DNA of 64,000 bases from Hofstenia miamia (lineage: Eukaryota; Xenacoelomorpha; Acoela): assembly GCA_004352715.1 (NCBI GenBank), contig SCFE01000002.1:3711428-3775427 (forward strand). Direction: 5' to 3'. The notes beneath the pieces are model-generated. The model saw only the letters and a list, made by a program, of their open reading frames with translations, had not been told where the DNA came from and did not search any database. The first letter of the stretch is position 1; every line of letters starts with the position of its first letter. The position numbers and the translations under genes were made by a program. Of this stretch, positions 48,360 through 59,371 are shown in pieces.

Positions 48360-48886
48360 ATAATTAAAGGAGTGGACGACTATCAGTAATGAAAGAATAA
48401 GCAGATTTGGTAAAGAAAAAACTTGCAAGCTTTTCCAATCCACTTAATAATGCATCATCATTACACGCCGCTCTAGAAACTGTATTCCGCAAAGGAGTGT
48501 TCGATGGCATTTAAAGGAACACCTTGGCATGTATCCATATCATTTGCAATGTTCACAACCTTTACTGAGGGTGATAAGATTGCGCGATTACAGTTTGTTA
48601 GTGATGATATCGTAGACCGGACTGTGTGAACAGATTAGACCTACTCTTTCGCTCAACGGTGCAATGCTCATAATTGTGTAATTTGGGGATTCCATAAACC
48701 ACAGATGACGCTAACACATGAACTGCATTCCCCTAGGCTATGAGTGTGGATGCGCACATCAGCGAAAATTAAGCTTAAACCATTATTCTTTACAACACCA
48801 GTGACAAACGAAAACTATCACGATCTTCTACAGAATAATGTTTTTCCTGAATTAAAAAGAAGAAGAGAGATAGCAACTATGATGTT
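48360..48886 (+). pseudogene. Mariner-like transposase relic (copy 2), broken by a LINE
   Basis: Longer than copy 1. Pieces read NPLNNASSLHAALETVFRKG (second HTH region), LGMYPYHLQCSQ-like linker, a degraded DEA strand, CVIWG, MRTSAKIKLKPLFFTTPVTN and LLQNNVFPELKRRREIATM, in changing frames. At ATGATGTTC, where the QQDGA catalytic motif would be expected, the sequence switches to the 3' end of a LINE on the opposite strand. Dead before or because of the insertion. Confidence 0.65.
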
Positions 48887-50310
48887 CCCTCCCTCCTCAT
48901 TATTTTAATCAAGTGCATGATTATCCCTCTCAGCTCGGGGAACTCACCAGTTCCCAGGGAGTCTGAGAGCGTTTTAAAGGACTCTAGTTGTTCCAAACAG
49001 CACTGCCTTCTTAACTGCATCAACTCCCCACTTCGGTAATCTTAACACCTCCAAGTATCTTTTATCCTTCTTAGTCATTGCTTCTAGTGCTTTTACGACT
49101 ATCGGGACTACTTCTACCTTCTTTAACTTCCACATCCTTTCTATTTCCTCTGCCAATTCCCTGTACTTGTCTATCTTCTCTTTCTCCTTGCTTTCTACAT
49201 TCCTGTCTTTTGGTACTGCTATGTCTATAACTATTCCCAATATTTTCTCTTTGTCTACCACTACTATGTCGGGCCTTGTTCTGCTGTATGTTAAAGTCCC
49301 ACAGTACTTTATCCTTCCCATTCTCTATGACTCCCCGTGGCTTATAGTTATACCACTTGTCTCCAGTTTCTGATCCATTTTGCCTGCTCCAGCTTCAATG
49401 TACCATTTTTCCCAACTTGTCATGTCTGAACTTATACTCAGTTTGTGCCAATTTCTCACACCCTGCCATCAGTTGATCTACTGTCTCCAGCCTTTCTTAC
49501 ATAGCCTACACTTATGACTTACTTCCACTCTTCTGTCTATATGCTTCTTTGCACCCAGTTTATCCTAATTGCTTGCTCCGATGCAGCCATTATCAGTGCT
49601 TTTCTTTCTCTTTTTAGCCACTTGTTGCTCTCTTCTTTGTCACAGTTTTCTGTATTTCTCCAGTATACTGCATGCATCATCTTCTGTCTATACCTTGTTT
49701 GTCTCTCTACTTCCATTCTTTTCTGATATGCTTTCTTTCCCTTTGTCTCTGTTCTTAACTTAATTAACTCCGTAGTGACACCCAGTAGTGACCCTCTACA
49801 TTGCTCTTCTACATATTCCTTTAGTCCTAGTGCTTTTGCTTCCACAGCTTACTCCACACTTAGCAGTTTTCCCTCTTTTGCCTTGCCATGTACAATCTAT
49901 CAACATCTCCATTTAAGTTGAAAGCCCTCTCTGATGCTAGTATCTTCCTGGTCTCCCTGTCCAGCTTCCTCAGCTCATTCTTGTTCCACACAACTATTCC
50001 TGCTCATTATCTCAAACTGGTATTGCCCATTTATTAATTGCCTTTATGCCGTTCTGCCCATTCAGTGCTGACTTCTGTAGTACTTTCCTTACTCTCCTTT
50101 TTTACTATTTTCTCATCCTCGTTTTCATTTCCTCATGATCTGTTCTATCTTTCTCTATCACTCTTAAGTACTTGTAACCCTCCTTGACTTCCTCAATTTT
50201 ATCCCAATTGCTCGTCATCAAACCATCTTCATCTACACATTTGCCTCTGGTCATTGTCACTGCCGCACACTTTCCTAATCCAAACTGCATCCAGACTCTC
50301 TACTCGCCAT
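48887..50310 (-). mobile_element. 5'-truncated non-LTR retrotransposon (LINE)
   Basis: The 3' end lies at about 48887 inside the mariner relic and the 5' truncation at about 50310, so the element runs right to left. It is markedly GC-richer than its surroundings, as expected of a younger insertion. The ORF2 C-terminal third is present in frameshifted pieces described separately. Confidence 0.75.
48974..50290 (-). pseudogene. LINE polyprotein C-terminal part (RT thumb, zinc knuckle, endonuclease-like domain)
   Basis: Read from 50290 down, MQFGLGKCAAVTMTRGK and EEVKEGYKYLRVIEKDRTDH match the RT segment after the catalytic core. Then 49845-49537 has CRGSLLGVTT, YWRNTENCDKEESNKWLKRE and MAASEQAIR, the thumb. 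Near 49520 SHKCRLCKKGW and later RHDKLGKMVHWKLEQAKW give a CCHC-type knuckle region. Finally 49321-48974 holds RPDIVVVDKEKILGIVIDIA, EKIDKYRELAEEIERMWKLK and VLFGTTRVL. RPD...IDIA fits the PD-(D/E)xK restriction-like endonuclease found at the C-terminus of R2/R4/NeSL-type elements. Frameshifts separate the pieces. The clade is tentative. Confidence 0.65.
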
Positions 50311-50399
50311 CTTATTCTTTGAACTAGCATAAATAAAAAAAATGGCTTCTGGAGTTAGGTATCTTTACCATCTGAGAAACGTCTCAAATATATATATCA

Positions 50400-51050
50400 C
50401 AAAACATAAATAAATTCTTTTTGTTTATCTCATTTTCAATATTGCTCATTTCTCTCTACAAACATAAATTCAAAGTATCGCACACTTCTGTCTAAAACTT
50501 TCAATTGGTCTCTTAAAACACTTAACTTTGTACAAAAACATGACAGTTCATCCGTCTATCGAATTCAATATAAAATATTAGCTCCTTATTACAGAATTTA
50601 AATGCATATGGTATCAATATTATTTAAGTGTAAATCTGGTACACCTTCTCTTTCATTTTTAAAACAATATATTGAGTTAAATGAACGTTCTCAAAAATTT
50701 TTATGCTTAGATAAACATTCAAATAGTTTTCACCACAAAGCAACTAAAATTTGGAATAACTTAGACAATGAAATTAAAATGGAAATTAACTACAAAAAAT
50801 TAAGAAAAAAAGTGCGAAAATTCCTCTTTCACAGACAATGCATACTTAATGACTATAATACACTACACTCCTTCGAAAATTTTGTATGATCCTAGATAAT
50901 GTACACACACACACACACACAAATCCCCAACAAACACACACCACACAATTATATATGTATATGTTACTATTATTTTGTAAATAGTTTTTAGTTTATAGTC
51001 TTGTACCAAGATTTGTTGCAATAAATTGCTTTTGACTCTTACTGTAAAAA
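50400..51050 (+). pseudogene. Second LINE tail (CR1/jockey-like RT C-terminus and 3' UTR)
   Basis: The 95-codon frame at 50602-50889 has SFHHKATKIWNNLDNEIKME and LRKKVRKFLFHRQCILND, the 'F...A..WN.LP..I....F...L...L' pattern at the C-terminus of many non-LTR polyproteins. Upstream, after a stop, a related frame covers 50440-50600 (TFNWSLKTLNFVQKHDSSSV). The 3' UTR has an (AC)n run at 50903-50921 and a GCAATAAATTGCTTTTGACT tail near 51018. No RT core is present. Confidence 0.55.
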
Positions 51051-51509
51051 ACTAAATGTTCAAAAACAAATACACACATAAATCAATGTAAGTATGTGGT
51101 AAATGTGCAATGTAACCTGAGTAATACACCACGACATCAACCAGACATTTTTGTTCAAACATTATCTGACATTAATACAACATTAATTCATTGTTTAAAG
51201 ATTAAAATTCTTAACGTTAGATTTAGTAGGAAGTGATTTTTCAAAATTTACTAATGATGGATTTCTGAAATATCCAACAGATTAATCATTTTTAGAATTT
51301 CCAAAAAAGTATAGTCTAATAGATCCTGCGTCTATTGCGACAGCATCGTTGTGCGTTTTGTATTTACTAATTCAAAAAATTCTCATATAGATAGGACATT
51401 AATTATTTGTGAGAATTATAAATACGAAATACATTTTTGTTCTTCCAATCGCACGACATTTTTTTCTGGGAAAGCATGTCAATTTGAATTGTGTATAAAT
51501 TATTTCATT
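51051..51509. other. Non-coding
   Basis: A short open frame at 51351-51548 runs into the hAT TIR and has no motif. Nothing recognised. Confidence 0.4.
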
Positions 51510-51517
51510 ACTACAGA

Positions 51518-52229
51518 CAGTGTTGACCATTTAAATGAATCGTTTTAAACGGTTTTAAACGTCGTTTAAATGCAGCAGTCAATTAAACGATTTTTTTAAA
51601 CTTCGTTTTTTTGACAGGCTTTATTTAAACGGCAAGTTGAGAGCATCTACAATGTAGTAACCAGTTGAGAAAAAAGCAAAATCTTATTGTAATATATGAA
51701 TCTGAATTAATCAAGTATTATTGTCTAGGCATATATTGCAAAACATTTTCAGATACGCCTAGTGTAGTAATTCAAACCAATCTTTTAGATGTTCAGGTTT
51801 TGAAGATATATCAAACGAACACCAATGCTGGTCTGCAATATCGTATATAAAACTGACCCCAACTGGACAATTTTCTAGAAGAAACTGGTTTTCAACTTTT
51901 TGTTGAAAGCACTCAACTTCCGCAGCTCAAAATAGTTGCACGATACTTGCTCAGATTGTTGCGTTCCCCAGCTAACTGATACAAATCATTGCCTATAAAG
52001 GCTTCAATCTTATCTAGTAGAAGCGGGATTTTAATGGATTTTAGCTGAAATAAATTTGTGTTGAAACCTAAGCAGACGATAGATTAATTAATTTGAATTT
52101 ACCTACTTTTTGCATAAGTAATCGTTTGAATGCAGTTCGTTTATTCAAATTAGTTTAAACTATTTATTAAAAATTTCTTAGTTTGATTGAATTTAAACAG
52201 TTTAAATGTCATTTAAATGGTCAACACTG
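51518..52229. mobile_element. Non-autonomous hAT element with 8-bp target duplication
   Basis: Ends CAGTGTTGACCATTTAAATG are perfectly inverted over 21 bases, counting the next A, and are flanked by ACTACAGA (51510-51517) and ACTACAGG (52230-52237), an 8-bp duplication with one mismatch. Both features define hAT. The subterminal regions are dense in TTTAAA/GTTTAAAC palindromic words. The interior has no transposase motif. The small frame at 51665-51850 is unassigned. Confidence 0.8.
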
Positions 52230-52689
52230 ACTACAGGAGTAAAAAGCCTCTCAAATAATTGCGTTGGATAACTTAGTTTTTCAGAAATATCACTGATTAC
52301 CATAAATATAAGGTCTTACTGTTGAATTTTATGTTTTTCAGCGTCTTCTTTCGGAATTACGATTTTTTTCTTGATAATCATTGTTAAAATTTAATGAAAA
52401 TCAATTTTAGCATCTCTTGTTAGGCAAAAACATCCCAATGAAAATATATTTTCACTTCAATATATCTGTAGTTATTGTATACCTTCTCATTCAATTATTG
52501 GGAAACTTCAAAATTGTGAATAACATTTTTCTCAATGCCAACAGCTTTGAAATGACACCACACTGGGAATTAAAAAATCTTTCAAATCTTATATATATTT
52601 CAGCAATTTTTATCAATATCGCTGTCAATCAATTTCGAGCTTAATAAAGTATAATGATATAGAAAAGGCAGAATTTTTATTATTAACAC

Positions 52690-52930
52690 GCTTTTCATAT
52701 TGAAGCAATATATAATATCATTGTAATCCCCAAGTTGCTCTTAGCTACACTTGAAAGATTATTTTCTAAATTGAGGCACTTGAATACCTAGCTTCGCTCA
52801 AACAGGAACCGGAAGAGATTCAACACATTGATATTAATGATGAATGAGAATAAATTAACTGTTGACACTATCTCATAATTCGGCGTTGCAGATCACATTC
52901 AGTAAGTTTTCTGGAAAACATGCATAAGTT
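52690..52930 (+). pseudogene. hAT transposase C-terminal segment (relic)
   Basis: The frame reads IIVIPKLLLATLERLFSKLR then HLNT, a stop, LRSNRNRKRFNTLILMMNE and NKLTVDTIS. This is the hAT dimerisation pattern 'LP.S.A..ERLFS.L..I.T..RS....R...L....N'. Stops interrupt it. The relation to the non-autonomous hAT 460 bp upstream is not established. Confidence 0.55.
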
Positions 52931-54375
52931 AATAAATAATTAATTATTATTTGAAAACTGTTGCTTCAAAGGCTTAGATTTTTAACAGAGTGTTTCCACT
53001 TATCTCCAAATCGAGTGCAGCTTCGCTTAAACTATACTGTATATAAATTTTGATTTTATGATTATGTCTTATACATTTGTTCCTAGTCAATTTTTTTTCA
53101 TGGTAAGTGAGAGAATTGTTGTTGCTAATCAAATAGATCTTTTTTCAAATTTAATTTGTCTGCTTTGACAGAAAGTATTTGAAAATTATTTCATGTCCAT
53201 AACAAATAGATCACGCACTTTTTTATAGAATTAAAGAAAACATTGAGCTGTTAAACTGAATAATATTCGATGTAGAAATTTTGAAAAAGATATTTTTTCA
53301 GAATTCTACTTATGAAAACTCTTTGCTCAGGACAAAGAAAAAAATTCTTCAGTCATAAACTAGCTTTGTCCAAACTAGGATTCACACAACTCAACTTTTG
53401 TCTTCCCTTGCCTGAAATTGTCCATCTACATATTACATAACATTATATGCAATAGTTCAAAAGTGAGACTGGAATTAGAAGTCTTTAATCATGTAAACCG
53501 TGATTTTTTTACTAGAGAATTATTCCTTAGCATTCTTTCAAATTCTGTCTGAAGCAAATATTGCAAGTATTTTTAAAGTACAAACATAGCAGAAAAAAAT
53601 AAACGATTGCTTAAAAAAGTTAATTTTTTAAATTTAGGACCCTAAATTTTTTTTGTATTATGATTCAGTCCATCATTGAGACCATTGAAAAATATTCAAA
53701 AATTTTTAGGTAAGTGTTTTCTCAAAGTTACTACTCACAGATTTTGATATTATCTAAATTCATTTGTTGGTGTGAACATGATGCTTGTATAAGAGATTTT
53801 AAATATATTGATTTTGTAGGCACCATGACCATGTTAAATTTCTTCTAAACCAATGTCAGAAATTTGACAAAAATAGTTTAATGTAGTAGCAGAAAAGTAA
53901 TGTAAATAAACAAAGAATTAGGATTAAGAGAAGGCACTTCTGCATCTTTTGTATAGTGCACCACCCTTGGCCTTTGGTAGTGTGTTTTTGTGGGATTACG
54001 TGATCATGCTGAGGTAATTGAGAACCGCCTGCAAAATTTCAATGATGTGGTAACAGAGTAGAATTTTGACCTTAGCGCGATAATGAAAATGCCCTATTAA
54101 TCGTTTTTGCAATGAAAATGCAAATCTGTTTAAATGTTCAATAACAATATAACTACTGAAAGACTTGAATAATGCAAATATTTATTATACATTTATGTCA
54201 TTATTTCAGACAAAGTTTGTGTAACCAGTCATGAATTTTCACAAATGTACTAATCACAGATTTTTTATAAGTCAAATTCATTTTATTGGTCTTTACATAA
54301 TGTTGGAATAATAAGAAAATGTCCATGTATTGACTTTTAGGCATCAATGTAAGTTCAAGAAGTCCCTTTGAAAAC
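52931..54375. other. Non-coding upstream region of the transporter gene
   Basis: No coding frame supported. This should include the 5' flank and UTR of the downstream gene. I see no clear TATA box close to the start codon and no upstream exon with a convincing donor. Confidence 0.5.
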
Positions 54376-56212
54376 ATGAATCTCAAGATCAAAACTCACC
54401 TTACAAATTGTCTAATGATCATTGGTCTTTGCAGCTCTCTCCTGCTTTTGTTTTTGGAAGGCATTTATTCATCAATGATTGGTCCAATTTATCCCCTTAG
54501 AGCGATAAATGGACATGGAATTTCGCAAACCATTGTAGCTATTACTTTAGCCATGTTCCCAATTGGTCAAAATGTTGTTGCCATTCTTCTACTCATATTC
54601 GACATGAATAAATACATCAGAATTGTGTTTATTTCTGCTGGTACTTCCGCTGCATTGTCGATCGCAGCATTCGGGTTGTCATTCTTGAACAATTTAGTAT
54701 TTATTATTTTTTCAAATTATTTTCTTATATCAATACGAAGCACTCATAATGTTTGGTAAATTAGAATAATTTTTTTAATTGAATTGTTTATAGGAACCAC
54801 TAATAATTGTTTCCATCCTAATAAATTTTTTCAAATTCAAATTTTAACGTTTTTAATTTATCTCGGTTATTATTGCATTTCAATTAAAGCATTCTGCGTT
54901 ATATACATTGTATGACTATTCAAAATGTGTAGTAAAACTATTTAAAGTTTTATTGAAGACAAGGGATAAAAGTTTTTTAAAAAATCTAATTCAGCTTACA
55001 AAATGTGCTTAATTATATAGTAGAGATTGACAGTACAATACAATTCTTAAATCAAAATGAAAAATAAATATGAATTTTAATATTTTCGATATTCTAGTTT
55101 TCTTGACAGTTCGAACAATATTCCAACTGATTAGCACAAAGAAGCATTCTTGCATATGCAATACAACAATTTTGGCAGAGTAATTATTTTTCATTAAATT
55201 CTAATTTAGGCTTGTTGATTCAATAAACAATGCTTTCATTTATAAAATAGTTTGTATGTTAATTCGCTTTATTAATGGGGCAGCTACAAGTGGCATGTGG
55301 ACAATGATTTTTGCAATTGTTACTACCTATTTTGGCGAACTTGGTGGGAAGGCCTCAAATGCGTTTGTTCCTTTTTACTATACTGGTATAACTGTAGGCC
55401 CACAAATATCCCTTTTTCTGTCTACATTATTTCATTATTCAGCACCATTTTATATTTGTGGTGCACTGGGCTTAATGTTTGTCTTCACATCTTCTACCAT
55501 GTTCTTACAAAAGGAAAACTTAAATCACAATGCGCAAAATTCTGAAAGAAACCATTTTTCTTCTTTAAAATATTTATTAGATTTTGGCGTAATAGTGCTC
55601 CAACTGAACTTGTTTTGTTGCATTACAACTTTTGGCTTTTTTGATGGTATTTTGGCACAATTTTTTCTTGAAGAAATTGGAGTTAATTCATCACAACTAA
55701 ACACTGTTTATGTTATCATAAGCATTCCCCTCTTACCTTCAAGTTTGTTCTTTGGATGCTATTTATCAAAAAAAGGCTTTAGCTTTCTTGTGATATTTTC
55801 GTGTTTAGTTTTGAATTCTCTAGTTATATTTATCATATATCTTGGAAATTACATTTCAATATTCAAAGATCTTTATGTGGCATCGTTTATGATCTTCTTT
55901 GTGTATATATCAAGAGCTACAATTGTAGCTGCAATATTCCCAGTCCTCACCATCTACATTCAAAATAGATTTCCAGAGTCTAATCCAGTTAGAATCAAAG
56001 TATTTGTTGGAACTACATTTGTAATCATTGCTAGTTCTGGTCTTGCATTTGGTTCTGCATTTTTCATTGGCTTCTTAAAAGCAAATTATGGCTTTTACAA
56101 TAGCATTCTTGCAATTTGGATTTTCAGAATCTTTTGCACTTTAATTTTTGTACATCACTTTATTATAAAATCTTCCATTTCTATTTGGACAAGACATTTC
56201 CTAGATTTGTAA
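54376..56212 (+). CDS. SLC18B1-like MFS transporter, two exons
   Basis: Exon 1 is 54376-54755 and exon 2 is 55210-56212. The intron (54756-55209, 454 bp) has a GTAAAT donor and a TTTAG acceptor, and joining makes a W codon with the frame open across it. The predicted protein is 460 residues, close to the size of SLC18B1 proteins. The first membrane segment (about residues 12-30) leads into YSSMIGPIYPLRAINGHGIS, the vesicular-amine-transporter-type first-loop motif. CMLIRFINGAATSGMW then matches the 'R..NG.GAA' helix, and YYTGITVGPQISLF the 'G...GP..G' signature. About 12 hydrophobic helices follow through to the end. The start has A at -3 (AACATGA). An AATAAA overlaps the stop. The family exports polyamines or amines across vesicle membranes, and the substrate here is unknown. 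It is the only intact host gene in the window. Confidence 0.78.
54756..55209 (+). other. Intron of the SLC18B1-like gene
   Basis: GT-AG boundaries G|GTAAAT and TAATTTAG|G. A later AG at 55249-55250 was rejected because it puts the second exon out of frame. Confidence 0.7.
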
Positions 56213-56216
56213 TAAA
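56211..56216 (+). terminator. Polyadenylation signal AATAAA
   Basis: AATAAA begins inside the TAA stop codon of the transporter. It is unusually close to the stop, and another AATAAA lies near 56611 as an alternative. Confidence 0.4.
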
Positions 56217-56716
56217 CCATATAAGATAATTGTTTCAGTTTTTTCTGAAAATTTTATCAAAAAAATTCTAAATTAATACTACATTTTTAAATGTTTAAAA
56301 TTTTTTTGAATTTTTAAATATTATTTTGAATCAATTTTTCAGTTTTTATTGCGCAAAGCAATTACACATTTTACTTAAAAACCTAGTAATATTAGAGATT
56401 TATTTTTCACATGAGTTTTATTTTGCATGATTAAAGTTTAGATCCTAAATATATAAAAATGCAACATTATTCCTACTTAGAAATTTCCTAATCTGCTAAA
56501 GTCATTTAATCTCAAAATACATATTTGAAGGAATCATAGCCTCCAAATAATTAATATGATATGTGTCACTAATATATTTTTTAAAATTGTGTTTTTAAAT
56601 TCAGAATGCTTAATAAATGTGCCTGTTGAAGAGTTATTGGCAAAACCATTATATTGTATAAATTCTGTATAAAGTCTTGGAAACTCACTAGTTGGATGAA
56701 TTTCTACTTATGGATA

Positions 56717-57380
56717 GAAATTATCATTTCCTAATTCTAACTGACATGAAGAAATTTCAGTAGAATTGAAGGTATCAAAGTGAAGTTCATTTTTAGCTTG
56801 ATCATTAATTTTATCTTCAGTGATGGTATAGATGGTGGTTTTTGTATTGAATTACTTATTCTAAATATGCCTAATTGTTGATTTATAGGATTAGAATTAG
56901 ACCTGTGAAAAAATCTACCTTGCTGAGATAAAAAAATTGCATTGACTTCATTTCCATCATTAAGAAGTTCTATTTTATCATCATTGTTCTTGTAGAAGAA
57001 TTCATTTTGTGTGATGTTTAAATAAGATTCTGAATACATAAGAATGTTGTGTAAATGGGCAACATTTGAAAAATTTGTAAATTTGTAGTAGAAGTACTAT
57101 TATATTCTACAAATACTCTGTTAAAAAGTGAATAAACATCACCACTAATTGTTACATTATGTGCTGCAACAAATCCTGTATTATCAAGTTTAACTTTTTT
57201 AAATTTAACATCTATATAAGTATTAAACCAATCATAGGGTATGATATCTGTAGAATTATCTAATGTAAACATATAATTGTTTTTATTTTGAATATTACCT
57301 GCTGCAAGTATTATAATTGGAGTCTGGAGATCAAATCTAATGTTACTTTCTAGAATTGTTGGATTTCTGAAGTCAGTCAT
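56717..57380 (-). pseudogene. Polinton/adinto-like major capsid protein, frameshifted
   Basis: Starts at the Met at 57380 (MTDFRNPTILESNI). The first piece (57380 to about 57080) shows IIPYDWFNTYIDVKF, VTISGDVYSLF and RVFVEYN, the order of the N-terminal jelly roll in double-jelly-roll capsid proteins of Polinton/Maverick, adintovirus and related elements. An indel in a T-run near 57070 shifts the frame. The next frame carries MYSESYLNITQNEFF (the 'L.YS..Y' position), and a second shift occurs near 56810. The remaining C-terminal half, expected to be several hundred residues, is missing or too decayed. The capsid-like tail of another gene ends 40 bp upstream. Viral family assignment rests on pattern recognition only. 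Confidence 0.5.
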
Positions 57381-57419
57381 TTTTATATAAGAATAAGTGA
57401 AATTAATTTCACAATAGTT

Positions 57420-57720
57420 TTAAAAATCCTGTCCTAATTTGTCAAACTCTTGAGGTCCACTCTTGGAAAACTCTTTTAATAACATTTGTATCTCCATTCC
57501 CTTTTGTTCATTTGGAGTTTTTATGTAAACTCAATAATTTTATGTTTACTAGTTACTTTTGGGTTGCCTAATATTTTAATATTGTTTGTTACCTGTGGCT
57601 TATTGAAATTAGTTGTGCTTAAATAGTTTTCTTTGATTTAATCATGTATATATAAGGAAAAAGGACTTTACTTTCTTCTTCTGCATTTGCAATTTTAGTG
57701 AAATTTAAATTACAAATACC
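57420..57720 (-). pseudogene. Small coding-like stretch upstream of the capsid gene
   Basis: Minus-strand frames read ANAEEESKVLFPYIHD, then after breaks STTNFNKPQVTNNIKILGNP and EQKGMEIQMLLKEFSKSGPQ, then EFDKLGQDF and a TAA at 57420-57422. Hydrophilic, no recognised domain. The position between penton-like and capsid-like genes suggests a small structural or accessory protein of the same element. Confidence 0.35.
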
Positions 57721-57774
57721 TTTATTTGATTAAGAATAACCTTTTTTTATTAAGAATAACCCTTTTTGATTTAA

Positions 57775-58520
57775 AATACTAAGTGAACATTATTATTAAT
57801 TAAGTTAATAATTTGATTTTGGCTATCAGTAATATATATTCTTACATCTCTTATCTCATTAGTGTTGATTTTGTTATAAAGCTAATGCAAAGGTTGTTTT
57901 GTAAATGCTAAATCATTTATAGGAAAAGTAAATACTATATCACTAGAATTCCCATTATAAATACTATACTTATCAGAAAACAATGAATTAAAATTTAAAG
58001 TGTTATTAATTACTTTTGTAATGTTAGAAACACAATTTGATTCCATACTTTTTGTAATGTGCATTATATTTACTGATATCATCAATAAAACCTATTAACT
58101 CACCAAATTTTTCATCAAATCTAAACCATATTTTAGGACCTAAGAAAATAAACACTTTATAAGTATTCTCCTTAAAAATAATATCAATGTGCTTATCTGT
58201 ATATTTTTTGATCCATGACCATTTCATATAATTTCATTATTTATAGATGCTGAGATATCTTTGTAAACATCAGGAAATGTAATTTTTTCAAGGAATTAGC
58301 CTTATCATAGGAATATTCAATTTTATTGTTCTTATACTCCTCAGAAATGTTGTATCAAGAGTAGTACATATTTATTTGATCTAAGGAAATGTAATGTGGG
58401 TATGTGTGTAATCTTATGGGATTTACTGTGAAATTAGAAGGTTTACCTATAACATTTTCAAAATTTGAATTTAGAAATAGGGAGTTTCAGTCATATCTAT
58501 TGTATAAGTAAGAGTGAAAT
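57775..58520 (-). pseudogene. Penton-like (F54H12.2-like) capsid protein, broken
   Basis: Pieces in order on the minus strand: NFTVNPIRLHTYPHYISLDQ near 58430, then YKVFIFLGPKIWFRFDEKFG and ELIGF at 58150-58090, then NGNSSDIVFTFPINDLAF near 57930, and NEIRDVRIYITDSQNQIINL at about 57860. The '.F.FD..L..L.GF' core and the C-terminal '..I.I.I.D..G' strand are hallmarks of the minor capsid (penton) proteins of Polinton-type elements, often annotated as F54H12.2-like in invertebrate genomes. Stops and frameshifts separate them. The upstream part (58075-58520) lies in the tandem repeat and recurs at 60974-61420. Confidence 0.5.
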
Positions 58521-58918
58521 TTATTTCCCAACTACTTGGTCCCATAGAGAGGGAGAATGAATTTCTCCTTCTCCTTAGGAAAATCTTTTTTCTGGTATTT
58601 GACAAAGTTAAACTTAAGATGGAGTGAAATTTATTTCCCAACAAAGTTCTCCTCCTTATGAAAAATAATTTCGAAATTTATTGTAAAACTTCTTCATGTC
58701 ATCTTTAGTTGTATCTTAGCTTGTATCTTACTAATTTGTCAATTAACTGAATAATTTCATTATAAATTTGAGCACTGTCATTTCCAGAATTCTTATAAGA
58801 AGTAAGTAATTCTAAGTGATCTATTAATTGTGAAGGATTATTATAGTAGAAAATTCTTTGACCCTTAATTATCTGTTTAACTTTTTAGTCTTGCAATTTC
58901 CTGTAATGCCAGCAAGTT

Positions 58919-59160
58919 TTACAAGATTCTTAAAGACTCTCTTAGATTTTTCAGTGTATTTATCTTGTTTTTATTATATCTCTTTGTTAAAAGATCTATG
59001 AAGGATTGATCAATTTGATCAGAAATAGTTGGTTTTCCATAAGGCATACAATTTTGCTCTAAATAGTAAGCTTCCAAAATATATTCTCTATGTAATTTAT
59101 CCATATCCATAAATGTAAGTCCAAACATGTTGTCATAAACTTTAAGTGGAAAAGACTTCT
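58919..59160 (-). pseudogene. Unassigned virus-like gene fragment (unit 1)
   Basis: An open piece starts upstream of the Met at 59128: LKVYDNMFGLTFMDMDKLHR continues to EAYYLEQNCMPYGKPTISDQ and a stop at 58919. The amino-acid content looks coding (aromatic and charged residues balanced), unlike random AT-rich frames. No family recognised. It lies upstream of the penton-like gene in the same direction, so it may be the decayed N-terminal part of a structural or replication gene. Identical copy at 61818-62059. Confidence 0.35.
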
Positions 59161-59371
59161 GGTTTGTTCTGTCAGCTACTCATAATGAACTTAACATCTT
59201 ATTTTTGAATCCACTTCCTTCAGTATTTTGAAAAAGATCTTTAATATATTTCCTGGATCTATCAAGTTCATCACTCTCATATCTTATATCCTTATGTTTG
59301 TTTTCAAGTTCTATTCTTTCCATTTGTGTTAGATTTTTATTTAGTTTTTTGGTAATGTGTCCTAGAATATA

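Larger units (their letters stand above)
40610..48869. repeat. Block A, copy 2
   Basis: Direct copy of 1-7105 with substitutions and indels throughout. It differs by a nested MITE, a local ~190-bp duplication at 45119-45311, an extra ~730-bp segment at about 47795-48520 and loss of the copy-1 segment 5846-6500. It ends where a LINE has inserted. The contents, in order, are a mariner/Tc1 element, zinc-finger relic, MITE, non-coding sequence and mariner transposase relic. Confidence 0.85.

Noticed and set aside
52417-52644. 75-codon frame with hydrophobic start as a small membrane protein
   Set aside because: AT-rich frame in transposon-relic surroundings with no conserved motif, and no promoter or splice support.
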